From: Chryseobacterium sp. MYb7
GTDB taxonomy: Bacteria > Bacteroidota > Bacteroidia > Flavobacteriales > Weeksellaceae
Assembly (NCBI RefSeq): GCF_002979455.1
Contig: NZ_PCOU01000018.1
Location: 43,696-107,695, forward strand
Reading direction: 5' to 3'
DNA length: 64,000 nt
Shown: positions 8,070-15,761 of the stretch, piece by piece
Layout: every line of letters starts with the position of its first letter
Position numbering within the stretch: position 1 is the stretch's first letter
The notes under the pieces: model-generated
Database searches by the model: none
Seen by the model: the letters and a program-made list of their open reading frames with translations, nothing else
Told to the model about the DNA's origin: nothing
Position numbers and translations under genes: made by a program

Positions 8070-10373
8070 TTAAAGTGCATATTCTACAGATGCTTCTTTA
8101 GCAGCTGCTACCATTGCTATTAAAGCTTTTTCGGTTTCGTCCCAGTGTCTTGTTTTCAGTCCGCAGTCTGGGTTTACCCAAAGCTGGTTCGCAGGAATTA
8201 CATTCTGAGCCTTTCTCAACAATTCGATCATTTCTTCTTTTGACGGAACTCTTGGTGAGTGAATGTCATATACTCCGGGACCAATTTCATTTGGATATTT
8301 GAAATCTGCAAAAGCATTCAGCAATTCCATCTGAGAACGTGAGCATTCTATGGTAATCACGTCTGCATCCATATCGGCGATATTTTCAATAATATCATTG
8401 AATTCCGAATAGCACATGTGGGTATGGATTTGGGTAGCATCTTCTACTCCACTTGCTGAAATTCTAAAGGCTTCCACAGCCCATTTCAGATAATTCTGCC
8501 AGTCTGTTTTTCTTAACGGAAGTCCTTCTCTGATAGCAGGTTCGTCAATCTGAATAATCCTGATCCCAGCTTTTTCCAGATCCACAACTTCATCACGGAT
8601 CGCCAAAGCAATTTGCTTACACGTTTCGGAACGAGGCTGATCATCACGTACAAAAGACCATTGCAAAATCGTAACCGGACCTGTAAGCATTCCTTTTACC
8701 CATTTTTCAGTCTGGGATTGTGCATATTGAGACCAGTAAACTGTCATAGGAGTCGGGCGGGAAACATCACCAAAGATTACAGGAGGTTTCACACAACGGC
8801 TTCCGTAGCTTTGTACCCATCCGTTTTTGGTGAATACAAATCCTTCCAGCTGTTCTCCGAAGTATTCTACCATGTCATTACGCTCAAATTCCCCGTGAAC
8901 CAATACATCAATTCCGATGTCTTCCTGCCAGCGGATTGTTCTCTGAGTTTCTTCTTTCAGTAAAGTATCATATTGTTCTGCGGTAAGCTCTCCTTTTTTG
9001 AATTGGGCTCTCCAGCTTCTCACTTCTATTGTCTGCGGGAATGATCCAATGGTTGTGGTTGGGAATAAAGGAAGCTGCAATACTTCCTGCTGTTCTTCTT
9101 TTCGGATTTTGAACGTGTTTATTCGCTGAGCATCCTTTTCAGTAACAGCATTTGCTCTTTGTTTCACTTGATCATTATGGATAAGAGAAGAAGTTCTTCT
9201 GCTTTCAATAGCATTTTTATTTTCTTCGAATGCTTCAAGAACCTGTTCATTTTCCGTTCCTGCTGCCAGTTCTTTAAGGGTCACCACTTCTGCTATTTTT
9301 TGTTTGGCAAAAGCCAGCCAGTTTTTAATTTCAGGATTAAGACTGGTTTCAAAATCCAGATCACACGGTGAATGAAGTAATGAACATGATGGAGCGATGA
9401 AAATTCTTTCAGATCCTAATTTCTCAACAGCTTTTCTGATGAAAGACAGCGATTTCTCATAATCATTTTTCCAGATATTTCTGCCGTCAATTACCCCTAA
9501 TGAAAGACTTAAGCATTCAGGAATAACATTCAGGATATCATCCAGCTGTTCAGGATTTCTAACCAAGTCAATATGTAGTGTGTTCACCGGAAGTGAAACA
9601 GCAAGTGATGCATTATCCTTTAATCCATCAAAATAAGTAGCAACGATAAATTTCAGTTTCGGGAAACGTTTTCTGATTTCAGCATATACATAAAGATAGG
9701 TTTCTTTTGCTTTTTCGGTTAAATCCAATGCCAGAAAAGGTTCATCAAACTGAATCCATTCGGCACCCTGATCCTGAAGCTTCGTTAAAATCTCTGTGTA
9801 TACTGGAAGAAGATTTCCTGCAAGATCTAACTTATCAAACCCATCTTCTTTTTCTTTTCCTAATAAAAGATAAGAAACCAATCCGATAATGACAGGTTTT
9901 GCATTGATTCCCGCTTGTTTTGCACCTGCAAACTCATTGAAAATTTTGTCTGAGCTTAGTTTAAACTGTTGGTTTTTGTAAAATTCCGGAACGATGTAAT
10001 GATAATTGGTATCGAACCATTTTGTCATTTCCATCGCTGTGATATCTAATCCATCTTTCTGATACCCTCTTGCCATGGCAAAATAAAGATCCAGTTCAGA
10101 ATTGTTCTTTTTAAATACAACTTCATGATAACGGGTTGGGATGGCTCCTACCACAAGGCTCATATCCAATACCTGGTCATAATATGAAAAATCATTACAC
10201 GGAATAAGGTCTATTCCGGCTTCTTTCTGGATATTCCAGTTTTGGTTACAGATAGTTCTTCCTGTATTCAGAAGTTCTTCCAGAAGGATTTTACCTGACC
10301 AATACTGCTCGCAGGCTTTTTTGAGTTCTCTTTTGCTACCAATACGCGGATAGCCAAGGATGTGAGTTTGCAT
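8070..10373 (-). CDS. metE: Cobalamin-independent methionine synthase
   Basis: A complete 767-residue 5-methyltetrahydropteroyltriglutamate-homocysteine methyltransferase. It makes methionine without B12 in the cytoplasm. The N-terminal barrel (about 1-370) begins with the typical Leu-Gly-Tyr-Pro-Arg-Ile-Gly. The C-terminal catalytic barrel (about 435-767) carries the zinc ligands His652 and Cys654 (His-Met-Cys), Glu676 and Cys737 (Asn-Pro-Asp-Cys-Gly-Leu-Lys-Thr-Arg), with the same spacing as E. coli MetE. A cobalamin riboswitch in the leader should shut it off when B12 is present. It is divergent from an Lrp/AsnC regulator. Confidence 0.97.
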   Translation of the reverse strand: MQTHILGYPRIGSKRELKKACEQYWSGKILLEELLNTGRTICNQNWNIQKEAGIDLIPCNDFSYYDQVLDMSLVVGAIPTRYHEVVFKKNNSELDLYFAMARGYQKDGLDITAMEMTKWFDTNYHYIVPEFYKNQQFKLSSDKIFNEFAGAKQAGINAKPVIIGLVSYLLLGKEKEDGFDKLDLAGNLLPVYTEILTKLQDQGAEWIQFDEPFLALDLTEKAKETYLYVYAEIRKRFPKLKFIVATYFDGLKDNASLAVSLPVNTLHIDLVRNPEQLDDILNVIPECLSLSLGVIDGRNIWKNDYEKSLSFIRKAVEKLGSERIFIAPSCSLLHSPCDLDFETSLNPEIKNWLAFAKQKIAEVVTLKELAAGTENEQVLEAFEENKNAIESRRTSSLIHNDQVKQRANAVTEKDAQRINTFKIRKEEQQEVLQLPLFPTTTIGSFPQTIEVRSWRAQFKKGELTAEQYDTLLKEETQRTIRWQEDIGIDVLVHGEFERNDMVEYFGEQLEGFVFTKNGWVQSYGSRCVKPPVIFGDVSRPTPMTVYWSQYAQSQTEKWVKGMLTGPVTILQWSFVRDDQPRSETCKQIALAIRDEVVDLEKAGIRIIQIDEPAIREGLPLRKTDWQNYLKWAVEAFRISASGVEDATQIHTHMCYSEFNDIIENIADMDADVITIECSRSQMELLNAFADFKYPNEIGPGVYDIHSPRVPSKEEMIELLRKAQNVIPANQLWVNPDCGLKTRHWDETEKALIAMVAAAKEASVEYAL

Positions 10374-10554
10374 TTTTTAAAACTTTTTAATTAAACTTAT
10401 TGAAAAAGCCCTTTAAAATGCTTCGTATGTTTTAACGGAAGAAATTTCAGGAAATAATGACATAGCGAACAATGCATTTCCCTTAAAGAGAAAATACCTG
10501 AATCCGATATATCATCTGTATGACCCAAAAGCTTCAGACCGCGAAAGCATTGTC

Positions 10555-10728
10555 AATTCAGTAAAGGCAGGTCTCCTGACTTGTAACAGTTTCCGTCATC
10601 CTTCCCGCTTTTGGCAGTGGATATACAAGGACAGAAACCTTTGATGTGTTACTAACAGTTGCGCGACAGCTCGTGATTTTCACACGATTCCCTATTAATC
10701 TACCTTAAGTAAAACCTTTCCTGTTTGA
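10555..10728 (-). ncRNA. Cobalamin (B12) riboswitch in the metE leader
   Basis: Read on the minus strand, the conserved parts occur in order: TAGGGAA (near 10695), GTGAAAATCACGAGCTG, CGCGCAACTGT, the GCGGGAAGGATGACGG junction, and the 3' B12 box GTCAGGAGACCTGCC (10566-10580). It ends about 180 bases before the metE ATG. B12-responsive RNAs typically repress B12-independent metE. No classical terminator hairpin is evident between riboswitch and gene, so the expression platform is unclear. Confidence 0.9.
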
Positions 10729-10889
10729 TGAAGTATCTATAAAGAACTGTACTTTTACCTTTAACAATGGTCATCAGTAAAAGTTTTTAATTTTGTGTAA
10801 AATTAGTAATACAGAATAAAAATACAATTAAAAAGAAATAATTAAGCAAATTAAACTTTTAAAACACAAATTAAAAGCATATAATTCTT

Positions 10890-10897
10890 TACATTTG
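10890..10897 (+). promoter_or_regulatory. -7 box for the Lrp/AsnC gene
   Basis: TACATTTG (TAnnTTTG) lies 33 bases before the GTG start at 10930. Confidence 0.5.
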
Positions 10898-10929
10898 ACT
10901 GTTTTAATCATTTAAAAGAATAATATTCT

Positions 10930-11391
10930 GTGGAACAACTCGATGATAAGGATTTACAGCTGCTCAGGCTGCTCCAGAAAAATGCAAAACTGACTGTTAA
11001 AGAATTGGCAAAGGAAGTGAACCTCTCTACTTCACCTGTTTTTGAAAGGGTAAAAAGGCTGGAACAGGATGGATTTGTTAAAAGATATGCAGCAGTTCTT
11101 GATGCTGAAAAGCTGAACCGGGGATTTACTGTTTTCTGCCAGATTAAGCTCAAAATTCACGACCGATCTGTAGGGTATGATTTTGTAAAAGAGATTTTAG
11201 AAATTGAAGAAGTGGCTGAATGCTATAACATTTCCGGAGATTTTGACTTCCTTCTGAAGGTTCAGGTAAGGGATATGAAACATTACCAGGATTTTGTATT
11301 CAATAAGCTGGGATCTGTGGATTCTATAGGAAGCACCCACAGTACTTTTGTGATGGCTGAAGTGAAAAACAACCATGGATTAACAATATAG
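10930..11391 (+). CDS. Lrp/AsnC-family transcriptional regulator
   Basis: The 153-residue protein has the family's N-terminal helix-turn-helix (about 1-60: Asp-Asp-Lys-Asp-Leu-Gln-Leu-Leu, Leu-Thr-Val-Lys-Glu-Leu-Ala, Ser-Thr-Ser-Pro-Val-Phe-Glu-Arg-Val-Lys-Arg-Leu). The C-terminal RAM ligand domain (about 65-145) has the typical Gly-Asp-Phe-Asp-Phe-Leu-Leu-Lys-Val. It starts with GTG; no in-frame ATG occurs in the N-terminal domain. Such proteins sense amino acids. The divergent position relative to metE suggests control of methionine synthesis (inference). Confidence 0.92.
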   Translation: MEQLDDKDLQLLRLLQKNAKLTVKELAKEVNLSTSPVFERVKRLEQDGFVKRYAAVLDAEKLNRGFTVFCQIKLKIHDRSVGYDFVKEILEIEEVAECYNISGDFDFLLKVQVRDMKHYQDFVFNKLGSVDSIGSTHSTFVMAEVKNNHGLTI

Positions 11392-11412
11392 TTCAAACTC
11401 ATTCTATTAAAT

Positions 11413-11446
11413 AAAAAAATCCGTCAAATTAATAACGGATTTTTGT
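11413..11446. terminator. Bidirectional terminator
   Basis: AAATCCGT (11417-11424) pairs with ACGGATTT (11435-11442), with A-run before and T-run after, between convergent genes. Confidence 0.75.
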
Positions 11447-11470
11447 AGTATTTTGAGGCTTTTACAATAA

Positions 11471-12013
11471 TTAATTGGCGGCCGGATCAATAAGTTCTGT
11501 GGTTAAACCTAATGATTTCAACAGATTCTTATTATCAAAAAAAAGTGTTGCATAATGTTTTCCTTTCTTAAAAACCAGTTTTGAACCTCCTGAAAATTCA
11601 CTATCAGCACCTAGCTTTTGTGTTTTTGCATGGTATTTACTGAATTTATTTTTACTATCCTGTAAGGTACTTTTATTCAGGATAAGTCCAAAAGGAAGTC
11701 CTTCTACCACTAAAGGTTTATTGTCTGAAGTAATGAAAAACATCTCATTGACAGTATTATCTTTTCCCAGGCTACAATATAGCTCCAAACCAGTATTCAT
11801 GAGCCATTTTGCATATTTTTCCTCATTGGCGTCCTCATAAAAAACAGTTTTTACATTCAGTGCTTTTGATATTTTATCGGCAGTCTGTGGAAATACAAAT
11901 TCTGAATTTTTGTCTAGTAATGAATTTAAAGCTGCTGTTTTCTGCGAGGATGCTGTTACACTTAATACAAGCAAAAAAACGGTTACAATAAAAGTAAAAG
12001 GTTTGGTCTGCAT
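11471..12013 (-). CDS. Secreted protein of unknown function
   Basis: The 180-residue product has a clear signal peptide (hydrophobic residues 8-22, cleavage near Ala-Ser-Ser-Gln) and no lipobox Cys, so it is probably periplasmic or surface exposed. The mature part is a mixed alpha/beta sequence with repeated short beta strands and Asp/Asn/Lys-rich turns. I recognise no family. It is a single gene between a bidirectional terminator and the VOC-hydrolase pair. Confidence 0.6.
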   Translation of the reverse strand: MQTKPFTFIVTVFLLVLSVTASSQKTAALNSLLDKNSEFVFPQTADKISKALNVKTVFYEDANEEKYAKWLMNTGLELYCSLGKDNTVNEMFFITSDNKPLVVEGLPFGLILNKSTLQDSKNKFSKYHAKTQKLGADSEFSGGSKLVFKKGKHYATLFFDNKNLLKSLGLTTELIDPAAN

Positions 12014-12117
12014 GGGAATATTTTAAAATTGTAATGATTTGATGGCTAAAGGTATTAAAATTACCCAATTCACCCAATATAATTTCGCGAAATAGACTAG
12101 CTGATAAATATCCAATT

Positions 12118-12489
12118 TTATTCCTTTTGTTGTAAATTAAACACTGTACCCGCTGGATCAGTAATCCAATGCATATTTTCAGGAAGTTCTTCAATTTCGT
12201 CACAGGTTTCTACTCCATTCGACTGTAAATATTGGGTGGTGGCTTCTACATCAGGAACAGTAAGCTGTAACCAGGTTTCGGAATGGGTATAATTATCCAC
12301 ACAATCCAGCCAGATGATATTGTGACCGAATTTTACTTCATGGGTTCTGGAAACAGTAGGATTTTTTATAGGCTTTTCTTCAACTTCCAATTTTAAAATA
12401 TCTCTGTAAAAAGCAATCGTTTTTTCATATTTACTTTTTGGAATTTTTATGGCGATATTAATTCCGGCTTCAAATTTTGTATTCATCAT
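12118..12489 (-). CDS. VOC-superfamily (glyoxalase-like) protein
   Basis: About 123 residues form one vicinal-oxygen-chelate module pair. It contains Tyr-Glu-Lys-Thr-Ile-Ala-Phe-Tyr-Arg-Asp-Ile-Leu-Lys-Leu-Glu-Val, the entry helix of the fold. It ends with Trp-Ile-Thr-Asp-Pro-Ala-Gly-Thr-Val-Phe-Asn-Leu, the typical final strand. Substrate unknown. ATG at 12489 is preferred over an upstream TTG. It begins 4 bases after the alpha/beta hydrolase gene, so both are in one transcript. Confidence 0.8.
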   Translation of the reverse strand: MMNTKFEAGINIAIKIPKSKYEKTIAFYRDILKLEVEEKPIKNPTVSRTHEVKFGHNIIWLDCVDNYTHSETWLQLTVPDVEATTQYLQSNGVETCDEIEELPENMHWITDPAGTVFNLQQKE

Positions 12490-12493
12490 CAAG

Positions 12494-13354
12494 TTATTTT
12501 AAAAAACCATTAAGGTAATTAAGAATCATTGTAGTCTGCATCATAAGACTCACATGGGTTTGCCCAGGAGCAATAGCCAATTGAGATTTGGGCATAGCCC
12601 CCATATCTGCAAAAACATCACCACCTAATAACTTATAGGTCTTTGAAAGTTCTGTTTTATCCAATCCATCATTATCACCGGCTATGATTAAAACGGGTGC
12701 CGGTATTTTAGAAATATTATTATCTCCAAGGTCGAAAGGCTTTCCGGCAGAAGCGATCATCTGTTCCAGAAATTTTGTCCATTTTGTTTTATCGGGTGCT
12801 ACAGCATTGTAGGCAGTATGCAGAGGACTGTTTGTAAAGAGATCAGGTTTCATTCCTTCAAATGCTTTATTGACTTCAGGCAGCCAGCCACTCGTTTTAT
12901 AAGTTGACGAAATAATCACCAGTTTGTTCAGCCTTTCCGGACTCTGTATTGCCAGCTGATAAGCCACTTCCCCTCCAAAGCTGTACCCCACAACATCTGC
13001 CTTATCAATTTTCAGATAGTCCATTACCTTTATAACATCACTGGCCAAAATAGCATGTGATAGTTTTCGTTCCGAAAATGGGGAATGCCCGTGTCCCTGT
13101 AATTCAAGAGCTATTACTTTTCTGTTTTTAGACAGTTCCGGAATCAACTCGCCCCAATTCATATCAATAGTCATGAAAGCACCATGCAGCAACACAATGG
13201 GCTTTCCAATACCGTAAACTTCGTAGTAAACTTTGATGCCATTCACAGGTGCATAGCCACTTTCAGAAGGTTTTACTTTTTGTCCGTATGCCTGGGATGC
13301 AGTGATAATAATGATTAAAACCAGTAGCGTAGAGAATTTGAATAAAGTTTTCAT
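12494..13354 (-). CDS. Secreted alpha/beta hydrolase
   Basis: A 286-residue alpha/beta-hydrolase-fold protein with a signal peptide (residues 1-24, Ala-Tyr-Gly-Gln), so it acts in the periplasm. The oxyanion segment Leu-Leu-His-Gly-Ala is at 55-59. The nucleophile elbow Gly-Tyr-Ser-Phe-Gly-Gly puts Ser125 in place. Asp227 or Asp229 (Ala-Gly-Asp-Asn-Asp) and His267 (Gly-Gln-Thr-His) complete the triad. Substrate is unknown; esterase or lactonase activity is plausible. It is cotranscribed with the VOC gene. A -7 box (CAAAATTA on plus, 13389-13396) lies 35 bases upstream. Confidence 0.88.
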   Translation of the reverse strand: MKTLFKFSTLLVLIIIITASQAYGQKVKPSESGYAPVNGIKVYYEVYGIGKPIVLLHGAFMTIDMNWGELIPELSKNRKVIALELQGHGHSPFSERKLSHAILASDVIKVMDYLKIDKADVVGYSFGGEVAYQLAIQSPERLNKLVIISSTYKTSGWLPEVNKAFEGMKPDLFTNSPLHTAYNAVAPDKTKWTKFLEQMIASAGKPFDLGDNNISKIPAPVLIIAGDNDGLDKTELSKTYKLLGGDVFADMGAMPKSQLAIAPGQTHVSLMMQTTMILNYLNGFLK

Positions 13355-13636
13355 AATAGTATCAGATTTGGTGGATTAAACTTTTTACCAAAATTAGCTG
13401 GTTACAATGAAACCGGACTTGCCACAGGACAAGATTTTATTTCAGTGAAACAACTCATTATAAATTCTCCTAATGGGAGCCTTCACAAGACACTTTAAAT
13501 TTATTTTACACAATAACACATCATAAACACAAAACACCAAACAATTAATTATTTTTAAATAAATATTTTAACAATAATTCTACAATAGTTGATAAAATTT
13601 AATTAATTTCGAATAGAACTAAACTTAAAAATTATT

Positions 13637-13780
13637 ATGAAAAATTTAAAGAAAATCGAAAGACAGGAATTGAAAACAATTAAGGGTGGAATTGACTGCA
13701 GAGGTGGTCAATTGTGTTTAATCGGAGGAAAATGGCAATGTATGCCTTATGATGGATGTGGTGGTGGAAATCAGCCGTAA
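13637..13780 (+). CDS. GG-leader bacteriocin-like peptide 1
   Basis: A 47-residue ORF too short for most gene callers. The leader Met-Lys-Asn-Leu-Lys-Lys-Ile-Glu-Arg-Gln-Glu-Leu-Lys-Thr-Ile-Lys-Gly-Gly ends in a double glycine at 17-18, the processing site for C39-peptidase ABC exporters. The predicted mature peptide is 29 residues, glycine-rich, with four cysteines (21, 27, 35, 41) that could form two disulfides. This is the 'bacteriocin-like' family frequent in Chryseobacterium. Activity is unproven. No exporter, immunity or modifying enzyme is in the window. Confidence 0.75.
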   Translation: MKNLKKIERQELKTIKGGIDCRGGQLCLIGGKWQCMPYDGCGGGNQP

Positions 13781-13807
13781 TTTTATGTTTAACCCAATAA
13801 CTTGACT

Positions 13808-13954
13808 ATGAAAAATTTTAAAAAAATTTCAAGAGACCAATTGAAGAGTATTAATGGCGGAGCAGTAAGCTGCTCTGAAGCATGCTGCCCACCTCCGGGA
13901 ATCAAAAGATGCCCATGGATATATTGTGTAGCTCCATGTGAGATTTTAAGTTAA
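13808..13954 (+). CDS. GG-leader bacteriocin-like peptide 2
   Basis: A 48-residue ORF 27 bases after peptide 1. The leader is nearly the same (Met-Lys-Asn-Phe-Lys-Lys-Ile-Ser-Arg-Asp-Gln-Leu-Lys-Ser-Ile-Asn-Gly-Gly), but the core is unrelated and carries six cysteines (22, 26, 27, 35, 40, 44), three consecutive prolines and a Pro-Trp pair. The shared leader with divergent cores means both are handled by one exporter and have diversified. A hairpin terminator follows at 13981, so the two genes form a small operon. Confidence 0.75.
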   Translation: MKNFKKISRDQLKSINGGAVSCSEACCPPPGIKRCPWIYCVAPCEILS

Positions 13955-13980
13955 AAGAAGGAAATTTCTTATCAACAAAC

Positions 13981-14016
13981 ATAAAGGCCGCTGTACATAC
14001 AATGGCCTTTATTTAT
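13981..14016 (+). terminator. Terminator of the peptide operon
   Basis: ATAAAGGCC (13981-13989) pairs with GGCCTTTAT (14004-14012), followed by a short T-rich run. Confidence 0.65.
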
Positions 14017-14160
14017 AAATACGAGCCCAATATTCAGAGGGAAATAATTTTACAAAGTTCAAAATCATGAGACTTTGCACAACAGGAGTTAGCAAAATAT
14101 CACTTTTCAGAGTGCAATGTTAAAGAGAAATCCCATTTTCCCAATTACTATAAATAGAAC

Positions 14161-14212
14161 ATTATGATTCAATAAATCTAAAAGTAAGTTTTTATATTTA
14201 TTGAATCATAAT
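14161..14212 (-). repeat. 17-bp perfect inverted repeat overlapping the recombinase stop
   Basis: ATTATGATTCAATAAAT (14161-14177) and ATTTATTGAATCATAAT (14196-14212) are exact reverse complements around an 18-base loop. The recombinase stop codon (14206-14208) is inside the right arm. It may be a terminator, though it lacks a T-run. It does not match the sites at 15502/15723. Confidence 0.55.
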
Positions 14213-15357
14213 AATCTTTCTTCATAGATTTTTTCAAAATAATTTCCCAGTGAAAGTACTCTTTCATGATTGAGCGGATTGATATAATGTAGAAACATTT
14301 TCTCCGAACTATGTCCTGTTGCCTGCATCAATAAAGGGGTCGGAATTTTACCGTAGAAATTAGAGGCAAAACTTCTTCGTCCAATGTGGCTGGTCATCGT
14401 TTCCCATTTTTCTGTTATAGTTTCATAACTTCGGTATCCACTACGCTTGCGGATATTAATAGTATTGTTAATACCTGCTGCCCGAGCAATATTTTTAATA
14501 AATGAATTATAATGAGTTACATCAATAGGCTTGGGGAAACCACCCCCATTCTTTTTGATAATTTTAAGAACAATAGGATGCAGCGGTATAAGCATCTCTT
14601 TTCCTGTTTTCTGCTGAATAAAAGAAATGCATGCTTTACCATCGATCATTAAAACCTGATCAAGATTGAATTTCATAAAATCTGATATTCTTTGCCCAGT
14701 ATAACAGCTTATTACCAGCCAGTCTCGGGCATTTTCAAATTCCTGGGGAAGCTTAACCTTTTTAATTTTTACAATTTCCTGTTCAGAAAGTATAGATAAT
14801 CTTTTTCTTGTTGTTATCTTAGGAATATCAAGATTTCTAATAGGAATCTGATATCCATTTCTTTCAGAAAAATTTAATATGGTTTTCACAAAATGGAGGG
14901 TTCTTACAACAGTGCTTTGTGTATATTTTTCCAAAACCCCGAAATGCTGAAATTTTTTCACTAATTCTGCATTCATATCTTGCAGAGTTAGACGTTTCAT
15001 CAGATACCCTTCAAAATTCTGCAAAAGCCTTATAAAGACAATGTACCTCCTGTAAGTCGACAGTTGTATTGAACTCTTTTTCTGTTCAATATAAATAGAT
15101 GCCAGATAAAGAAATGACTCTTTTTCATAAGAATAAATTTTCGATTTACTGATATTTTCAATATGGGAGGAGAACTTTTTTTGGGGAAAATTTCTATGAT
15201 GACTGGTATAATACTGAACAAGTTTTTGTATTTCAATTTTAATTTCATTAAGCAGAAAATTCAATTCTTTATATTTCTTGCAGTAAATATTCTTTGGACG
15301 TTGTCTTTCGTAATCCCAGTCTCCTTCGCAGATAAAAAATGGAGTTTCAAAAATCAT
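14206..15357 (-). CDS. Tyrosine-type site-specific recombinase
   Basis: A complete 383-residue recombinase. An N-terminal arm and a SAM-like core-binding domain (about 75-170) precede the catalytic domain (about 185-365). All catalytic residues are present: Arg223 (Thr-Gly-Gln-Arg-Ile-Ser-Asp), Lys250, His324 and Arg327 (His-Ile-Gly-Arg-Arg), His349 (Gly-His-Ser), and the nucleophile Tyr358 (Leu-His-Tyr-Ile). It could be an integrase or an invertase. The promoter-side DNA carries two identical 20-bp sites in inverted orientation, which favours a DNA invertase acting next to its own gene. A -33/-7 promoter at 15454-15490 drives it. Confidence 0.93.
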   Translation of the reverse strand: MIFETPFFICEGDWDYERQRPKNIYCKKYKELNFLLNEIKIEIQKLVQYYTSHHRNFPQKKFSSHIENISKSKIYSYEKESFLYLASIYIEQKKSSIQLSTYRRYIVFIRLLQNFEGYLMKRLTLQDMNAELVKKFQHFGVLEKYTQSTVVRTLHFVKTILNFSERNGYQIPIRNLDIPKITTRKRLSILSEQEIVKIKKVKLPQEFENARDWLVISCYTGQRISDFMKFNLDQVLMIDGKACISFIQQKTGKEMLIPLHPIVLKIIKKNGGGFPKPIDVTHYNSFIKNIARAAGINNTINIRKRSGYRSYETITEKWETMTSHIGRRSFASNFYGKIPTPLLMQATGHSSEKMFLHYINPLNHERVLSLGNYFEKIYEERLL

Positions 15358-15453
15358 TTCTTTATGATGACTTTCAGATTTTTTTTTGAATAATGAGGAT
15401 GATTTTACTGAAAATATGATCTGAACTTTTTTTTAAAGAGAATTTTAAGCTGG

Positions 15454-15490
15454 CAAAATTAGACATTGATATTTATTTTTCTGCCAAAAA
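15454..15490 (-). promoter_or_regulatory. Recombinase promoter
   Basis: On the minus strand a TTTTTGG -33 element (15484-15490) is followed after about 22 bases by the -7 box TAATTTTG (15454-15461). It lies outside the putative invertible segment, so it keeps its direction. Confidence 0.55.
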
Positions 15491-15501
15491 TAGTACAAAT
15501 A

Positions 15502-15521
15502 ATTAGTCAATATTAGACTAA
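15502..15521 (+). repeat. Left putative recombination site
   Basis: ATTAGTCAATATTAGACTAA: TTAGTC and GACTAA arms flank the 7-base spacer AATATTA. The same 20 bases occur inverted at 15723-15742. Arm-spacer-arm with a 6-8 base spacer is the core design of tyrosine-recombinase sites. Confidence 0.7.
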
Positions 15522-15722
15522 CATTGCAAATGTACTAATTAAATTTAATTGTAAAAACAATTTATGTAATTTATTGTAAAATAAAGATTTAAATAACATT
15601 TTAATAAGAGCTCATCTTATTGACATTACTCATAATATGCACAAGTTCAGACTGCTGTTTTTTGCTTTTTCCAATCCTTTTCCAAGTAACCTATTTTATT
15701 ACAGATATTTAATTTTTTCACA
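15522..15722. other. Putative invertible promoter segment
   Basis: This 201-base AT-rich segment between the two inverted sites has no ORF. Its only clear promoter points to the minus strand (see 15527-15560). Inversion would turn it towards the secreted-protein gene at 15762. Inferred, not shown. Confidence 0.55.
15527..15560 (-). promoter_or_regulatory. Promoter inside the putative invertible segment
   Basis: On the minus strand TTG (15558-15560), 23 bases, then TACATTTG (15527-15534), a full TAnnTTTG match. Transcription would start near 15520 and run towards the recombinase gene. After inversion the -7 box would lie at 15710-15717 on the plus strand, with its start near 15724, about 40 bases before the candidate start at 15762. 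Confidence 0.55.
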
Positions 15723-15751
15723 TTAGTCTAATATTGACTAATGTGAAAAAA
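15713..15751 (-). repeat. Right putative recombination site within a longer palindrome
   Basis: The core 15723-15742 is the exact reverse complement of the left site. Here the arms extend to 16 bases each (TTTTTTCACATTAGTC, 15713-15728; GACTAATGTGAAAAAA, 15736-15751) around the spacer TAATATT. The long stem could also act as a bidirectional terminator, blocking read-through in one orientation. Confidence 0.65.
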
Positions 15752-15761
15752 AACGCAATTT

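Noticed and set aside
14161..14212. 17-bp inverted repeat as a second recombination site pair
   Set aside because: It has an 18-base loop and no sequence in common with the 15502/15723 sites. It fits better as a weak terminator or structural hairpin.
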